From positions 1 through 36,061 of the forward strand of contig JAFUNS010000007.1 of assembly GCA_017472925.1 (NCBI GenBank): a DNA stretch of 36,061 nt, read 5' to 3'. Each line of letters begins with the position of its first letter. The stretch's first letter is position 1. The stretch comes from Bacteroides sp. (GTDB taxonomy: Bacteria > Bacteroidota > Bacteroidia > Bacteroidales > Bacteroidaceae). The notes beneath the pieces were generated by a model that did no database searches, was not told the origin of the DNA, and was given only the letters and a program-made list of their open reading frames with translations. Of the stretch, positions 24,530 to 31,941 are shown one piece after another. The position numbers were made by a program, and so were the translations under genes.

Positions 24530-24613
24530 GTTCTACAACGTGAAACGTACAAACTACAATGTAGAACATATAAACTACATTGTAAAACGTACAGGCTACA
24601 TTGTAAAACGTAG
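24530..24613. repeat. Four 21-bp tandem repeats
   Basis: Four adjacent units of exactly 21 bases (24530-24550, 24551-24571, 24572-24592, 24593-24613) follow the pattern AAACTACAWTGTARAACGTAC. Units three and four differ at only three positions, while unit one is the most diverged. Each unit centres on the near-palindrome CTACAWTGTA and ends in ACGTA-type sequence, related to the palindrome at 24444-24455. Confidence 0.85.
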
Positions 24614-24817
24614 TAATGATATGCTTCTTTAGGCTTAATATTCTATGTGTTCAGCCTTACTTTTACTCTTCCTTTCCTTTGTTCTCTGTGATTCTTTCGA
24701 ATAGAATACCCGATTTCTTTCCGCAAACATACGCAATGGTGGGGATTATTGTATGATTTCATATATAGCTATATTGGGGGCTGAATGAAATGGATGAAAT
24801 AGAAAACGTTTGAACTT

Positions 24818-24849
24818 TTTGTTGATTTAATAGGTTTGTATTATCTTCG
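24818..24849 (+). promoter_or_regulatory. Promoter candidate of the DUF3791 gene
   Basis: TTTG (24818-24821) and TATCTTCG (24842-24849), the latter one base off the TAnnTTTG consensus, are separated by 20 bases. They lie 24 bases before the ATG at 24874. Confidence 0.5.
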
Positions 24850-24873
24850 CAAAGTGAACTAATAGAGTATAGT

Positions 24874-25095
24874 ATGGTACAGTTGAAGGATAAAGTAGAA
24901 TATATAGTTGCTTTGGTCAATGAATTTGCTAAACATTTTGGCTTGACTGATGTACAGGCTTTTCGATATATTCAACATTTTAAAGGAATAGAATTGATAG
25001 ACCAGCACTATGATATTATGCACACGCTCGACTTTAAAGAAACGGTAAATAGCCTTGCAAACTATTGCAATCGTCAAGGAGGGGCGTTAGTATGA
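24874..25095 (+). CDS. DUF3791 domain protein, 73 aa
   Basis: This small protein is built of helices. It contains VEYIVALVNEFAKHFGLTDV and QAFRYIQHFKGIELIDQHYD, the DUF3791 pattern, and ends with HTLDFKETVNSLANYCNRQG. In Bacteroidetes and Firmicutes such genes commonly precede DUF3990 genes, which belong to the ADP-ribosyltransferase-like superfamily, in a layout reminiscent of toxin-antitoxin pairs. Here the stop overlaps the next start in ATGA (25092-25095). A role as antitoxin or partner is inferred from context. Confidence 0.75.
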   Translation: MVQLKDKVEYIVALVNEFAKHFGLTDVQAFRYIQHFKGIELIDQHYDIMHTLDFKETVNSLANYCNRQGGALV

Positions 25096-25213
25096 TACTT
25101 TATCATGGAAGCAATATGGTTTTCGAAAAGATTGATTTGAATATATGAAGGGTATCACTTTTCAGTATTTCTTTGGGACGAATAAAGCAATCAATAAACT
25201 TAAGAAACTATGA
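25092..25213 (+). pseudogene. Remnant of a DUF3990 (ADP-ribosyltransferase-like) gene
   Basis: Only the two ends of the gene remain. From 25092 the frame reads MILYHGSNMVFEKIDLNI and stops at 25148. The LYHGSN start is typical of DUF3990. From 25151, in a different frame, comes GITFQYFFGTNKAINKLKKL, which resembles the family's C-terminus and ends in TGA overlapping the next start (ATGA, 25210-25213). About 40 codons are left of a family usually about 150 or more residues long, so an internal deletion with frame loss is the simplest reading. Confidence 0.65.
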
Positions 25214-25428
25214 CGGATTTTGAATATATGAAAGAAGCATTAGTTACAGAAATAGTTATGATGCTTATAGAGAAAGAAGGAATGGATATGAAATCGGCAT
25301 TTGTTCTTTTTTATAATTCGGAAACTTATGGTAAGTTGTCAAATCCAAGTTCAGGCTTGTATTTTCAAAGTCCTGGATATGTCTATTCTTTTCTTCAAAC
25401 AGAAATAATTACAGGGAAAATGGGATGA
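25210..25428 (+). CDS. Small protein of the DUF3791/DUF3990 cassette, 72 aa
   Basis: The 72-residue product starts MTDFEYMKEALVTEIVMMLI and continues with AFVLFYNSETYGKLSNPSSG and SPGYVYSFLQTEII. It resembles the third gene of DUF3791-DUF3990 cassettes and may be a diverged DUF3791-like protein. Its start overlaps the C-terminal remnant of the DUF3990 gene by four bases (ATGA), showing the ancestral three-gene coupling. It appears intact although its presumed partner is broken. A terminator follows at 25452. Confidence 0.6.
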   Translation: MTDFEYMKEALVTEIVMMLIEKEGMDMKSAFVLFYNSETYGKLSNPSSGLYFQSPGYVYSFLQTEIITGKMG

Positions 25429-25451
25429 TTATTATCCGTCTATGCATTAGC

Positions 25452-25510
25452 AATCCCTCAATAAGCAACGAAATCAGTTTTAATCGTTCCTTATTGAGGG
25501 ATTTTATATA
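25452..25510. terminator. Terminator after the DUF3791 cassette
   Basis: AATCCCTCAATAAG (25452-25465) pairs perfectly with CTTATTGAGGGATT (25490-25503). AACGA/TCGTT extend the stem inwards past one mismatch. TTTTATAT follows on the + strand. Confidence 0.85.
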
Positions 25511-25518
25511 TCATCCTA

Positions 25519-26310
25519 TTACTTTCTATACTTATTCAGTTCCGGAAGAATCTTCTTGATGTCGTTGATGCGGGTGGCATCGCTGGGGTGGGTACTCATA
25601 AATTCGGGGACTTTAGCGCCACCGGAGGCCGACATCTTCTGCCAGAAGGTGATGGCTACATTGGGATCGTAACCCGCCATGGTCATGAAGATAAGGCCCA
25701 TATAGTCGGCTTCCGATTCATGCTTGCGAGAGAAAGGAAGAGTCAAACCATATTGGGCACCGAGTCCGTAGATGGTACTGCCGGCCTTTTGAATTGCTGC
25801 TGATTTGTTGCTTAGGGCTTGTGTCAGGATTTGTGCACCGTACTGGGTCATCAATTGTTGGCTCATGCGTTCGTTGCTGTGCTTGGCTACGGCATGTGCT
25901 ACTTCGTGACCTAATACTACGGCCAGTTCGTCGTCCGAAGAAACCAACTTCAGTAGTCCTTCGTATACCACAATCTTACCGCCCGGCATGCAGAATGCAT
26001 TCACCTGATTGTCTTTAACCAAATTGAATTCCCATGAGAAATTACTCAACTCTGCGCTGAGGCCATTTGCCTTCAAGTATTGTTCTGTAGCGGCAGCAAT
26101 CTTTTTTCCTACACGGGTTACCATGTTTTTACCCGAGGCATTGCTTGATACGGGAGCCGATTTCATGTATTCGGAATATTGTGTCAAACTGGAGGTGAGT
26201 ACTTCCTGGTCGGATACCAACAGAATTTGTTTTCTTCCGGTGATGGGAACGCTACCACAACTGCTAAGTAAGAGCAGTGCAATGATTAGTAGGCTTGTAA
26301 TTTTTTTCAT
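25519..26310 (-). CDS. M48 family zinc metalloprotease, lipoprotein
   Basis: This is a predicted periplasmic protein-quality protease of the LoiP/BepA kind. The signal peptide ends in lipobox LSSC (Cys18). The 263-residue product carries the zinc-binding HEVAH (His135, Glu136, His139) and the third ligand in ESEAD (Glu198, with Asp202). The conserved AFCMPGGKIVVYEGLLKLVS precedes the active site and the STHPSDATRI motif follows it. There is no TPR domain, unlike BepA. It is downstream of an SDR gene, separated by a repeat fragment. Confidence 0.94.
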   Translation of the reverse strand: MKKITSLLIIALLLLSSCGSVPITGRKQILLVSDQEVLTSSLTQYSEYMKSAPVSSNASGKNMVTRVGKKIAAATEQYLKANGLSAELSNFSWEFNLVKDNQVNAFCMPGGKIVVYEGLLKLVSSDDELAVVLGHEVAHAVAKHSNERMSQQLMTQYGAQILTQALSNKSAAIQKAGSTIYGLGAQYGLTLPFSRKHESEADYMGLIFMTMAGYDPNVAITFWQKMSASGGAKVPEFMSTHPSDATRINDIKKILPELNKYRK

Positions 26311-26336
26311 AAGATTTAACTTTAACTATTTAGGGT

Positions 26337-26369
26337 GTATTCAGATCCTTCACTTCGTTTAGGATGACA
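26337..26369. repeat. Half copy of the intergenic inverted-repeat element
   Basis: GTATTCAGATCCTTC (26337-26351) is identical to the right inner arm at 29020-29034. AGGATGACA (26361-26369) matches the end of the right outer arm. It lies in the 69-base gap between the SDR and M48 genes and looks like a fragment of the full element at 28975-29059. Confidence 0.7.
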
Positions 26370-26379
26370 CGAGTAGAGG

Positions 26380-27102
26380 TCAATTCTTAACTTTCAGTCG
26401 TACCCATATCCAATGAGGAATGAGTTTCCAGAAAAATACCAGGATGCGGTATCTCCAGTCAATAACCACAATGCGTTTCTTCTTGCTGATAGCCTTGACA
26501 ATGCAGGCTGCTACCTGGGGCGCTTTCATCAAAAGCGGATAGTTGTCGTCCTTTAATAAAGGAGTAGCTACAAATCCGGGACGGATGTCGGTAAAACGTA
26601 TGTTCAATCCGTTCATTCTTGATAGTTGGTCGAGCGCATCAAGATAGGTGTTTTGGAAACGTTTGGTGGCCGAGTAGGCAGGGGCAATGCCCAATCCTTT
26701 TACACCGGCAATGGAACTGATAGCAGCTATATGTCCGTAGCCTTGCTTCTCAAAATAATGATAGGCTGCGGTTGTCAGTCGGATAAATCCTTCTACATTG
26801 GTAGCGGCGGTCTTCAGTTCGATGTCGGGGGTAAGGGTAGGGTTCTGTTTCCCGATACCCGAACTTAGTAGAAAAAGATCCATACCGCCTACTTTGTCTA
26901 TCAGACTTTGCAGGCGGCAGGGTGCATCTTCCAAAGTCACATCCAGCACTTGGGTGGAGACTTGTTCGGGTGCTTCTTTCCTTAAAGTCTCCAACTCTTC
27001 GGCACGTCGACCGGCAACACCTACTTGCCATCCTTGGGCGATGTAGAGTTTGGCTACTTCGCGTCCGATGCCCGATGTGGCTCCTATGATGATTATTCTC
27101 AT
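26380..27102 (-). CDS. SDR family NAD(P)-dependent oxidoreductase
   Basis: This is a classical short-chain dehydrogenase of 240 residues. The cofactor motif is GATSGIG (7-13), with an Arg-Arg after the second strand (GRR, 31-33) favouring NADP. The catalytic set is Asn102, Ser129/130 (AAISSIAG), Tyr143 and Lys147 (YSATK). The C-terminus (YRILVFFWKLIPHWIWVRLK) is hydrophobic and amphipathic, suggesting membrane attachment. The start codon overlaps the stop of the upstream sulfhydrylase gene by 4 bases. The substrate is unknown. Confidence 0.93.
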   Translation of the reverse strand: MRIIIIGATSGIGREVAKLYIAQGWQVGVAGRRAEELETLRKEAPEQVSTQVLDVTLEDAPCRLQSLIDKVGGMDLFLLSSGIGKQNPTLTPDIELKTAATNVEGFIRLTTAAYHYFEKQGYGHIAAISSIAGVKGLGIAPAYSATKRFQNTYLDALDQLSRMNGLNIRFTDIRPGFVATPLLKDDNYPLLMKAPQVAACIVKAISKKKRIVVIDWRYRILVFFWKLIPHWIWVRLKVKN

Positions 27103-28388
27103 TTTACACTTTCCATGGCTTGTTGCAAATCGGCGATGATGTCATTGGCATCTTCGATACCTACCGACAAGCGGATAAGGTCGGGGGCTACACCGGCTTC
27201 AATGAGTTGTTCGTCGGTCAGCTGACGATGGGTATGGCTGGCCGGATGGAGTACACAAGTACGGGCGTCGGCCACGTGGGTTACAATGCAGGCCAGTTTC
27301 AAACTGTCCATGAACTTGATGGCTTCTTCACGGCTGCCCTTCAAACCGAAAGCTATCACTCCGCAAGAACCGTTCGGCATGTATTTCTGTGCCAATTCGT
27401 AATACTTGCTGCTCTTCAAACCGCAATAGTTCACCCATGCCACTTGTGGATTGGCTTCCAACCATTCGGCTACCTTCTGGGCATTTTCGCAATGGCGTGG
27501 CATACGCAGGTGCAAGGTTTCCAGACCGAGGTTCAACAAGAATGCATTTTGGGGTGACTGGATAGAACCGAGGTCGCGCATCAATTGGGCGGTTGCCTTG
27601 GTCATATAGGCCATCTTGCCGAATGCCTTGGTGTAAGTCAATCCGTGATAGGATTCATCGGGAGTAGTCAATCCTGGGAACTTTTCGGCATGTGCATCCC
27701 AATCAAAGTTTCCGCTATCTACAATGACACCCCCTACAGCTGTAGCATGACCGTCCATGTACTTGGTTGTAGAGTGGGTTACGATATCGGCTCCCCATTC
27801 AAACGGACGGCAATTGATAGGAGTGGCAAAAGTATTGTCCACAATCAAAGGAACTCCATGCTTATGGGCGATGCGGGCAAACTTCTCGATATCGAGTACA
27901 TCGATGCTGGGATTCGAAATGGTTTCGCCAAACAAAGCTTTGGTGTTAGGACGGAACGCTTTGTCGATTTCTTCTTCCGATGCATCTACATTGATAAAGG
28001 TACATTCGATGCCCAATTTCTTCATGGTTACGGCAAACAAGTTGAAAGTCCCACCATAGATGGCTGATGAGCATACAAAGTGGTCGCCTGCCTGACAAAT
28101 ATTGAATATAGCGTAGAAGTTGGCTGCTTGTCCCGATGAGGTAAGCATGGCACCTACACCGCCTTCAAGAGCAGCTATCTTGGCTGCAACGGCATCGTTG
28201 GTAGGGTTTTGCAAACGGGTGTAGAAATAACCGCTGTCTTCCAAATCGAACAAACGGGCCATCTGTTCGCTGGTATCGTATTTGAATGTGGTACTCTGGT
28301 AAATGGGCAATACACGAGGTTCGCCTTTTTTCGGTTGCCAACCTCCTTGTACACAAAGAGTGGCCGGACTGAAATTCTTCTTTTCCAT
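27099..28388 (-). CDS. O-acetylhomoserine sulfhydrylase (second paralogue)
   Basis: This PLP enzyme of the Cys/Met-metabolism family is 429 residues, the same length as the product of 18994-20283. Motifs: [53 protein letters not shown], and the PLP lysine in HSTTKYMDGHAT (Lys209). It is clearly diverged from the first copy, for example in the C-terminal CIVTHVADARTCVLHPASHT versus [20 protein letters not shown], so a different thiol or acyl donor is possible. It is co-transcribed with the SDR gene (4-base overlap). Confidence 0.92.
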   Translation of the reverse strand: MEKKNFSPATLCVQGGWQPKKGEPRVLPIYQSTTFKYDTSEQMARLFDLEDSGYFYTRLQNPTNDAVAAKIAALEGGVGAMLTSSGQAANFYAIFNICQAGDHFVCSSAIYGGTFNLFAVTMKKLGIECTFINVDASEEEIDKAFRPNTKALFGETISNPSIDVLDIEKFARIAHKHGVPLIVDNTFATPINCRPFEWGADIVTHSTTKYMDGHATAVGGVIVDSGNFDWDAHAEKFPGLTTPDESYHGLTYTKAFGKMAYMTKATAQLMRDLGSIQSPQNAFLLNLGLETLHLRMPRHCENAQKVAEWLEANPQVAWVNYCGLKSSKYYELAQKYMPNGSCGVIAFGLKGSREEAIKFMDSLKLACIVTHVADARTCVLHPASHTHRQLTDEQLIEAGVAPDLIRLSVGIEDANDIIADLQQAMESVK

Positions 28389-28428
28389 ATTATTTTTGTT
28401 TTACTTGTTATCTGATTAAATTATGCTG

Positions 28429-28436
28429 CAAAAATA
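28429..28436 (-). promoter_or_regulatory. -7 box of the second sulfhydrylase gene
   Basis: On the minus strand TATTTTTG matches TAnnTTTG, about 40 bases before the start codon at 28388. Confidence 0.5.
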
Positions 28437-28478
28437 AGAAATCTCTGTCATTTTTACTCCTTTTTCACCTAAAAGTAT

Positions 28479-28486
28479 TACTTTTG
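28479..28486 (+). promoter_or_regulatory. -7 box of the thioesterase gene
   Basis: TACTTTTG matches TAnnTTTG. The predicted transcript start would be only a few bases before the ATG at 28497, so the ATG at 28509 may be the real start, or the mRNA has a very short leader. Confidence 0.5.
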
Positions 28487-28496
28487 CGCAAATTTT

Positions 28497-28952
28497 ATGA
28501 TAAACGAGATGGAAGGAGATTTTAATTTCAAGCATGTAATGCCCGCACAGATTCGTTTCAGTGATGTAGACCAGTTCGGGCATGTGAATAATTCAGTTTA
28601 TTTTTCTTTGTACGATTTGGCAAAGACTACCTATATAAAGGAAGCACTGGGCGATATTGATTGGAGCGAACAGGCTATTGTGGTAGCCAATATCAATGCA
28701 AATTTCTTTACTCCTGTGTTCTTTTCTGACCAGATGGAGATAGAGACAGCGGTTATTCAATTGGGGCACAAGAGTTTTACTTTGTTGCAACGGGCTGTTC
28801 AGAAGGATACCCGTGAAGTGAAGTGCGAGTGCCGTACGGTGATGGTACTTTATGATTTGATCATGAAGGAACCCATGCTGATTCCTGATAACTACAAGGA
28901 AGCCATTTGCAATTACGAAGGCCGGACATTGGAAGAATTGGCGAAGAAATAA
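28497..28952 (+). CDS. Acyl-CoA thioesterase, 4HBT hot-dog family
   Basis: The 151-residue single hot-dog domain protein is related to 4-hydroxybenzoyl-CoA thioesterase. The signature is QIRFSDVDQFGHVNNSVYFS, with the catalytic Asp in DVDQFGHVNN. INANFFTPVFFSDQMEIETA and the EVKCECRTVMVLYD strand follow. The acyl substrate is not predictable. The start could be 28497 or 28509 (MEGDFNF), because the -7 box sits very close. It is convergent with the alcohol dehydrogenase gene across an inverted repeat. Confidence 0.88.
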   Translation: MINEMEGDFNFKHVMPAQIRFSDVDQFGHVNNSVYFSLYDLAKTTYIKEALGDIDWSEQAIVVANINANFFTPVFFSDQMEIETAVIQLGHKSFTLLQRAVQKDTREVKCECRTVMVLYDLIMKEPMLIPDNYKEAICNYEGRTLEELAKK

Positions 28953-28974
28953 TACACTATAGTCGAGGGATGAT

Positions 28975-29059
28975 TTGTCATCCTGAGCAAAGCGAAGGAT
29001 CTGAATACATAAAGTAATTGTATTCAGATCCTTCGTCATTTTATTCCTCAGGATGACAA
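28975..29059. repeat. Intergenic fold-back element (85 bp)
   Basis: The outer arms TTGTCATCCTGAG (28975-28987) and CTCAGGATGACAA (29047-29059) are perfect complements. The inner arms GAAGGATCTGAATAC (28994-29008) and GTATTCAGATCCTTC (29020-29034) are also perfect, with an 11-base loop. It lies between two convergent genes and can serve as a terminator. The right half recurs in part at 26337-26369, so this is a dispersed element and not a one-off hairpin. Confidence 0.88.
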
Positions 29060-29069
29060 GATGATAATT

Positions 29070-30245
29070 TTACTTATACGACTTTTCCAAAATAGTCAGT
29101 AATTCATCGTCAGTCATAGGACGTGGGTCGAGTCTGAATAAACCACCCATAGCAAATCGTGCATTGTCGGCAATCTTCGGAAGGTCTTCTTCCTTCATAC
29201 CGTATTCACTCAACTTGATATCGCGTACACCACATTCCTTCTGCATGATAATCAACGCATCGATAAAGTCGGACGGGCGGTTACTCTTCTTTTCAAGCAT
29301 CGCTTCGGCCATCTTCATGTAACGTTTCATGCAATCGTTACGGAAAGTTTCGAAATAAGCTTCAGAAATGGCGATGAGGCCGGCTCCGTGTTGCAAGTTA
29401 GGATAGTAGGCACTCATGGCATGTTCGATGGAGTGTTCCGATGTACAGCTGGAAGTAGCTTCTACCATACCGGCAAGGGTACTTGCCCAAGCTACCTTGG
29501 CGCGAGCCTTCAAGTTTCGACCGTCTTTTACTGCTACCGGCAAGTATTTGTAGAGCAAGCGGATGGCTTCAAGAGCATAAAGGTCGCTGATTGGATTGGC
29601 AATGTTGGCTATGAAACCTTCGGCAGCGTGGAAGAAGGCATCAAAACCTTGGTAGGCAGTCAGTGCCGGTGGAATACTGAGCATCAATTCCGGGTCTACA
29701 ATAGACAAGGTTGGGAAAGTATAAGGCGATGTTCCCAAACCTATCTTTTCCTGAGCTTCTTCGTTAGTGATTACACTCCAAGGATCGATTTCGGTACCGG
29801 TACCTGCTGTGGTAGGAATGGCTACGATGGGGAGTACCTTTGTATAAGGACGTCCTTTACCGCTACCTCCCGATACATAGTCCCAAAGGTCTCCTTCGTT
29901 ACAAGCCATGATGGCGATAGCCTTGGCCGAATCGATGGAACTGCCACCGCCCAAGCCTACAACGAAGTCGCATCCTTCCTGGCGACAAAGGGCAGCTGCT
30001 TCCATTACGTGCGACTTGATGGGGTTTTGCAATACCTTATCGAATACCACATTGTCTACGTTGTTCAACTTCAATTGTGCCTGAACTTTGCTCAAGTAAC
30101 CATATTTCTTCATGGAAGTGCCGGCAGAGATGACAATCAAAGCTTTCTTTCCAGGCAACTTCTCTGTAGATAATCTCTCAATTTCTCCGCAACCGAAAAA
30201 CAATTGGGTTGGGATATTCAAACTAAATGTAGGGTTTGCTTTCAT
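29070..30245 (-). CDS. Iron-containing alcohol dehydrogenase
   Basis: This is a group III metal-dependent alcohol dehydrogenase, 391 residues. The nucleotide-binding GGGSSIDSAKAIA is at about 98-110 and PTTAGTGTEI follows at about 144-153. The metal ligands are in GFDAFFHAAEGF (Asp and His), TSEHSIEHAMSAYYPNLQHG (two His) and the downstream helices. It is similar to butanol dehydrogenase and related NADPH-dependent enzymes. The physiological aldehyde or alcohol is not evident. It is single, with its own promoter box. Confidence 0.92.
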   Translation of the reverse strand: MKANPTFSLNIPTQLFFGCGEIERLSTEKLPGKKALIVISAGTSMKKYGYLSKVQAQLKLNNVDNVVFDKVLQNPIKSHVMEAAALCRQEGCDFVVGLGGGSSIDSAKAIAIMACNEGDLWDYVSGGSGKGRPYTKVLPIVAIPTTAGTGTEIDPWSVITNEEAQEKIGLGTSPYTFPTLSIVDPELMLSIPPALTAYQGFDAFFHAAEGFIANIANPISDLYALEAIRLLYKYLPVAVKDGRNLKARAKVAWASTLAGMVEATSSCTSEHSIEHAMSAYYPNLQHGAGLIAISEAYFETFRNDCMKRYMKMAEAMLEKKSNRPSDFIDALIIMQKECGVRDIKLSEYGMKEEDLPKIADNARFAMGGLFRLDPRPMTDDELLTILEKSYK

Positions 30246-30276
30246 GTTTTTTTTGACGTTAAAGGTTTATTGGTAA

Positions 30277-30284
30277 CAAATGTA
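30277..30284 (-). promoter_or_regulatory. -7 box of the alcohol dehydrogenase gene
   Basis: On the minus strand TACATTTG matches TAnnTTTG, 31 bases before the start codon at 30245. Confidence 0.5.
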
Positions 30285-30346
30285 AGGAATAAATTGATAA
30301 ATGGGAAAAGAAAGAACGAAAAAGCATGAAAATGTTTGCTTTTTAT

Positions 30347-30354
30347 TATCTTTG
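30347..30354 (+). promoter_or_regulatory. -7 box of the GH43-GH28-GH28 operon
   Basis: TATCTTTG matches TAnnTTTG, 27 bases before the ATG at 30382. It lies inside the open frame that begins at 30301 and so supports the later start. Confidence 0.6.
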
Positions 30355-30381
30355 TCCATTGTTTACTTAAAAATCTATGCC

Positions 30382-31941
30382 ATGAAACATTTGTTTGTAT
30401 GTCTTTGTTGTTTCGTCTTTCTGAATGTTTATTCACAGATGCCTTTAAAGACTTGGGGCGACCAAGGAAATGGTACGTATGTAAATCCTATTTTAAATGC
30501 GGATTATTCCGACCCTGATGTCATTCGTGTGGGTGACAGTTACTACATGGTGGCTTCCGATTTTCACTTTCTTGGTATGCAGATACTGAAATCGGAAGAT
30601 ATGGTAAATTGGAAGCTGATAGCCCAACTTTATGATAAGTTCGATTTTCCGGAATGGGAAAACAATACCCGCTATGCCGGTGGCTCGTGGGCACCGGCCA
30701 TCCGTTATCATGATGGTAAGTTCTGGGTGTTCTTCTGTACACCACATGAAGGATTGTTCATGACGAATGCAGAGAATCCCGAAGGTCCTTGGGCACCGTT
30801 GACGCATGTGGCAAAGGTTCCCAAGTGGGAAGACCCGTGTCCGTTTTGGGATGAGGATGGCAATGCTTATTTGGGAAGAAGCATTCACGGGGCAGGCCCC
30901 ATCATTATTCATCGGATGAGTCCGGATGGCACTAAGTTGCTCGACGAGGGGCGGACGGTGTATACCGGTCCGGTGGCCGAAGGTACCAAAATTCATAAAC
31001 GCGATGGCTATTATTACATGAGTATCCCCGAAGGAGGCGTGGAGATCGGTTGGCAAACCATCCTTCGTTCAAAGAATATCTACGGACCATACGAAAAGAA
31101 AGTGGTACTTGAACAAGGGATGACCCGTATCAACGGTCCGCATCAAGGTGCAATGGTGGATACTCCCGAGGGGGAATGGTGGTTTTATCATTTCCAACAA
31201 TACAATCCGTTGGGTAGGGTGGTACATCTGCAACCCATGCATTGGAAAGACGGTTGGCCCGTTATCGGAGTAGATATGGATATGAACGGTATTGGCGAGC
31301 CTGTGGAAACTTGGCGGAAGCCTGTTGTAAAGAAAAAGGTATCGATTGAATTACCGGCTACTAATGATACGTTCGAAGGAAAGGAATTAGGTTTGCAATG
31401 GCAATTCAACCACAATCCGGTGGATGAGGCTTGGAGCCTGACGGAGAGTAAGGGAATGATTACTTTCCATGCACTGAAAGCCGATAACTTCAAGGTGGCT
31501 CGTAATACGTTGACGCAAAAGACGATGGGTTATACGGGTACGGCAACCGTAAAGATGATATGGAGTAGTAAGGACATGACGGATGGCCAACGTTGTGGCT
31601 TGGCATGTATGGGCAAACAAAACTGGACGTTGGGTGTGATGCAGGAAGCCGGCAAACGATATGTGTATATGGAAAAAGACAATGAAGTGATACAGAAAGT
31701 CCCTGCTAAAGGAAGCGTTATTTATCTGCGTATGGAAGCGGATGCTACCAACAATGCATATCAATTGCTGTACAGCTATAATGCCAAGGATTTTGTAGCA
31801 TTGGGTGATAAGTTCCCTATGCAGTTCGGTAATTGGAAGGGAGTGCGCATCGGCTTGTATTGCTATAATATAAATAAGGAAGCCGGACGAGTTTCCTTTG
31901 ATGATTTTGTATATGTACATGATGGCCCTATTAAAGAATAA
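30382..31941 (+). CDS. Glycoside hydrolase family 43 enzyme, exported
   Basis: This is a predicted alpha-L-arabinofuranosidase or beta-xylosidase acting on plant side chains. ATG 30382 gives a clean signal peptide (MKHLFVCLCCFVFLNVYS, cleaved before Q) and 519 residues. The five-bladed propeller has the three acidic residues: Asp44 (YSDPDV), Asp151 (KWEDPCPFWD) and Glu200 (GPVAEGTKI). From about residue 335 a C-terminal beta-sandwich of concanavalin type (DTFEGKELGLQWQFNHNPVD) follows. The gene ends in TAATG, sharing one base with the next start. The neighbouring GH28 genes suggest pectic arabinan or xylogalacturonan as target. Confidence 0.93.
   Translation: MKHLFVCLCCFVFLNVYSQMPLKTWGDQGNGTYVNPILNADYSDPDVIRVGDSYYMVASDFHFLGMQILKSEDMVNWKLIAQLYDKFDFPEWENNTRYAGGSWAPAIRYHDGKFWVFFCTPHEGLFMTNAENPEGPWAPLTHVAKVPKWEDPCPFWDEDGNAYLGRSIHGAGPIIIHRMSPDGTKLLDEGRTVYTGPVAEGTKIHKRDGYYYMSIPEGGVEIGWQTILRSKNIYGPYEKKVVLEQGMTRINGPHQGAMVDTPEGEWWFYHFQQYNPLGRVVHLQPMHWKDGWPVIGVDMDMNGIGEPVETWRKPVVKKKVSIELPATNDTFEGKELGLQWQFNHNPVDEAWSLTESKGMITFHALKADNFKVARNTLTQKTMGYTGTATVKMIWSSKDMTDGQRCGLACMGKQNWTLGVMQEAGKRYVYMEKDNEVIQKVPAKGSVIYLRMEADATNNAYQLLYSYNAKDFVALGDKFPMQFGNWKGVRIGLYCYNINKEAGRVSFDDFVYVHDGPIKE

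Larger units (their letters stand above)
24400..24873. other. Intergenic region between the trp promoter and the DUF3791 gene
   Basis: About 470 AT-rich bases without a credible gene. It contains the 12-bp palindrome AAACGTACGTTT (24444-24455), a small hairpin AGAAGG/CCTTCT (24470-24489), four 21-bp tandem repeats (24530-24613), and a promoter-like TTTG-N20-TATCTTCG (24818-24849) for the downstream gene. The stretch 24660-24800 shows nothing I can name. Confidence 0.6.

Noticed and set aside
24530-24613. Plasmid-type iterons and replication origin
   Set aside because: The 21-bp spacing is iteron-like, but no Rep gene is nearby and the surroundings are chromosomal core genes.
26380-27102. Phage or transposon origin of the SDR/sulfhydrylase segment because of flanking repeats
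   Set aside because: The repeats are short intergenic fold-backs without terminal duplications or a transposase, and the genes read as ordinary metabolic genes.
30301-30381. Longer start of the GH43 gene at 30301
   Set aside because: The -7 box at 30347-30354 would lie inside the coding part, and the extra 27 residues would place a non-signal segment before a good signal peptide.
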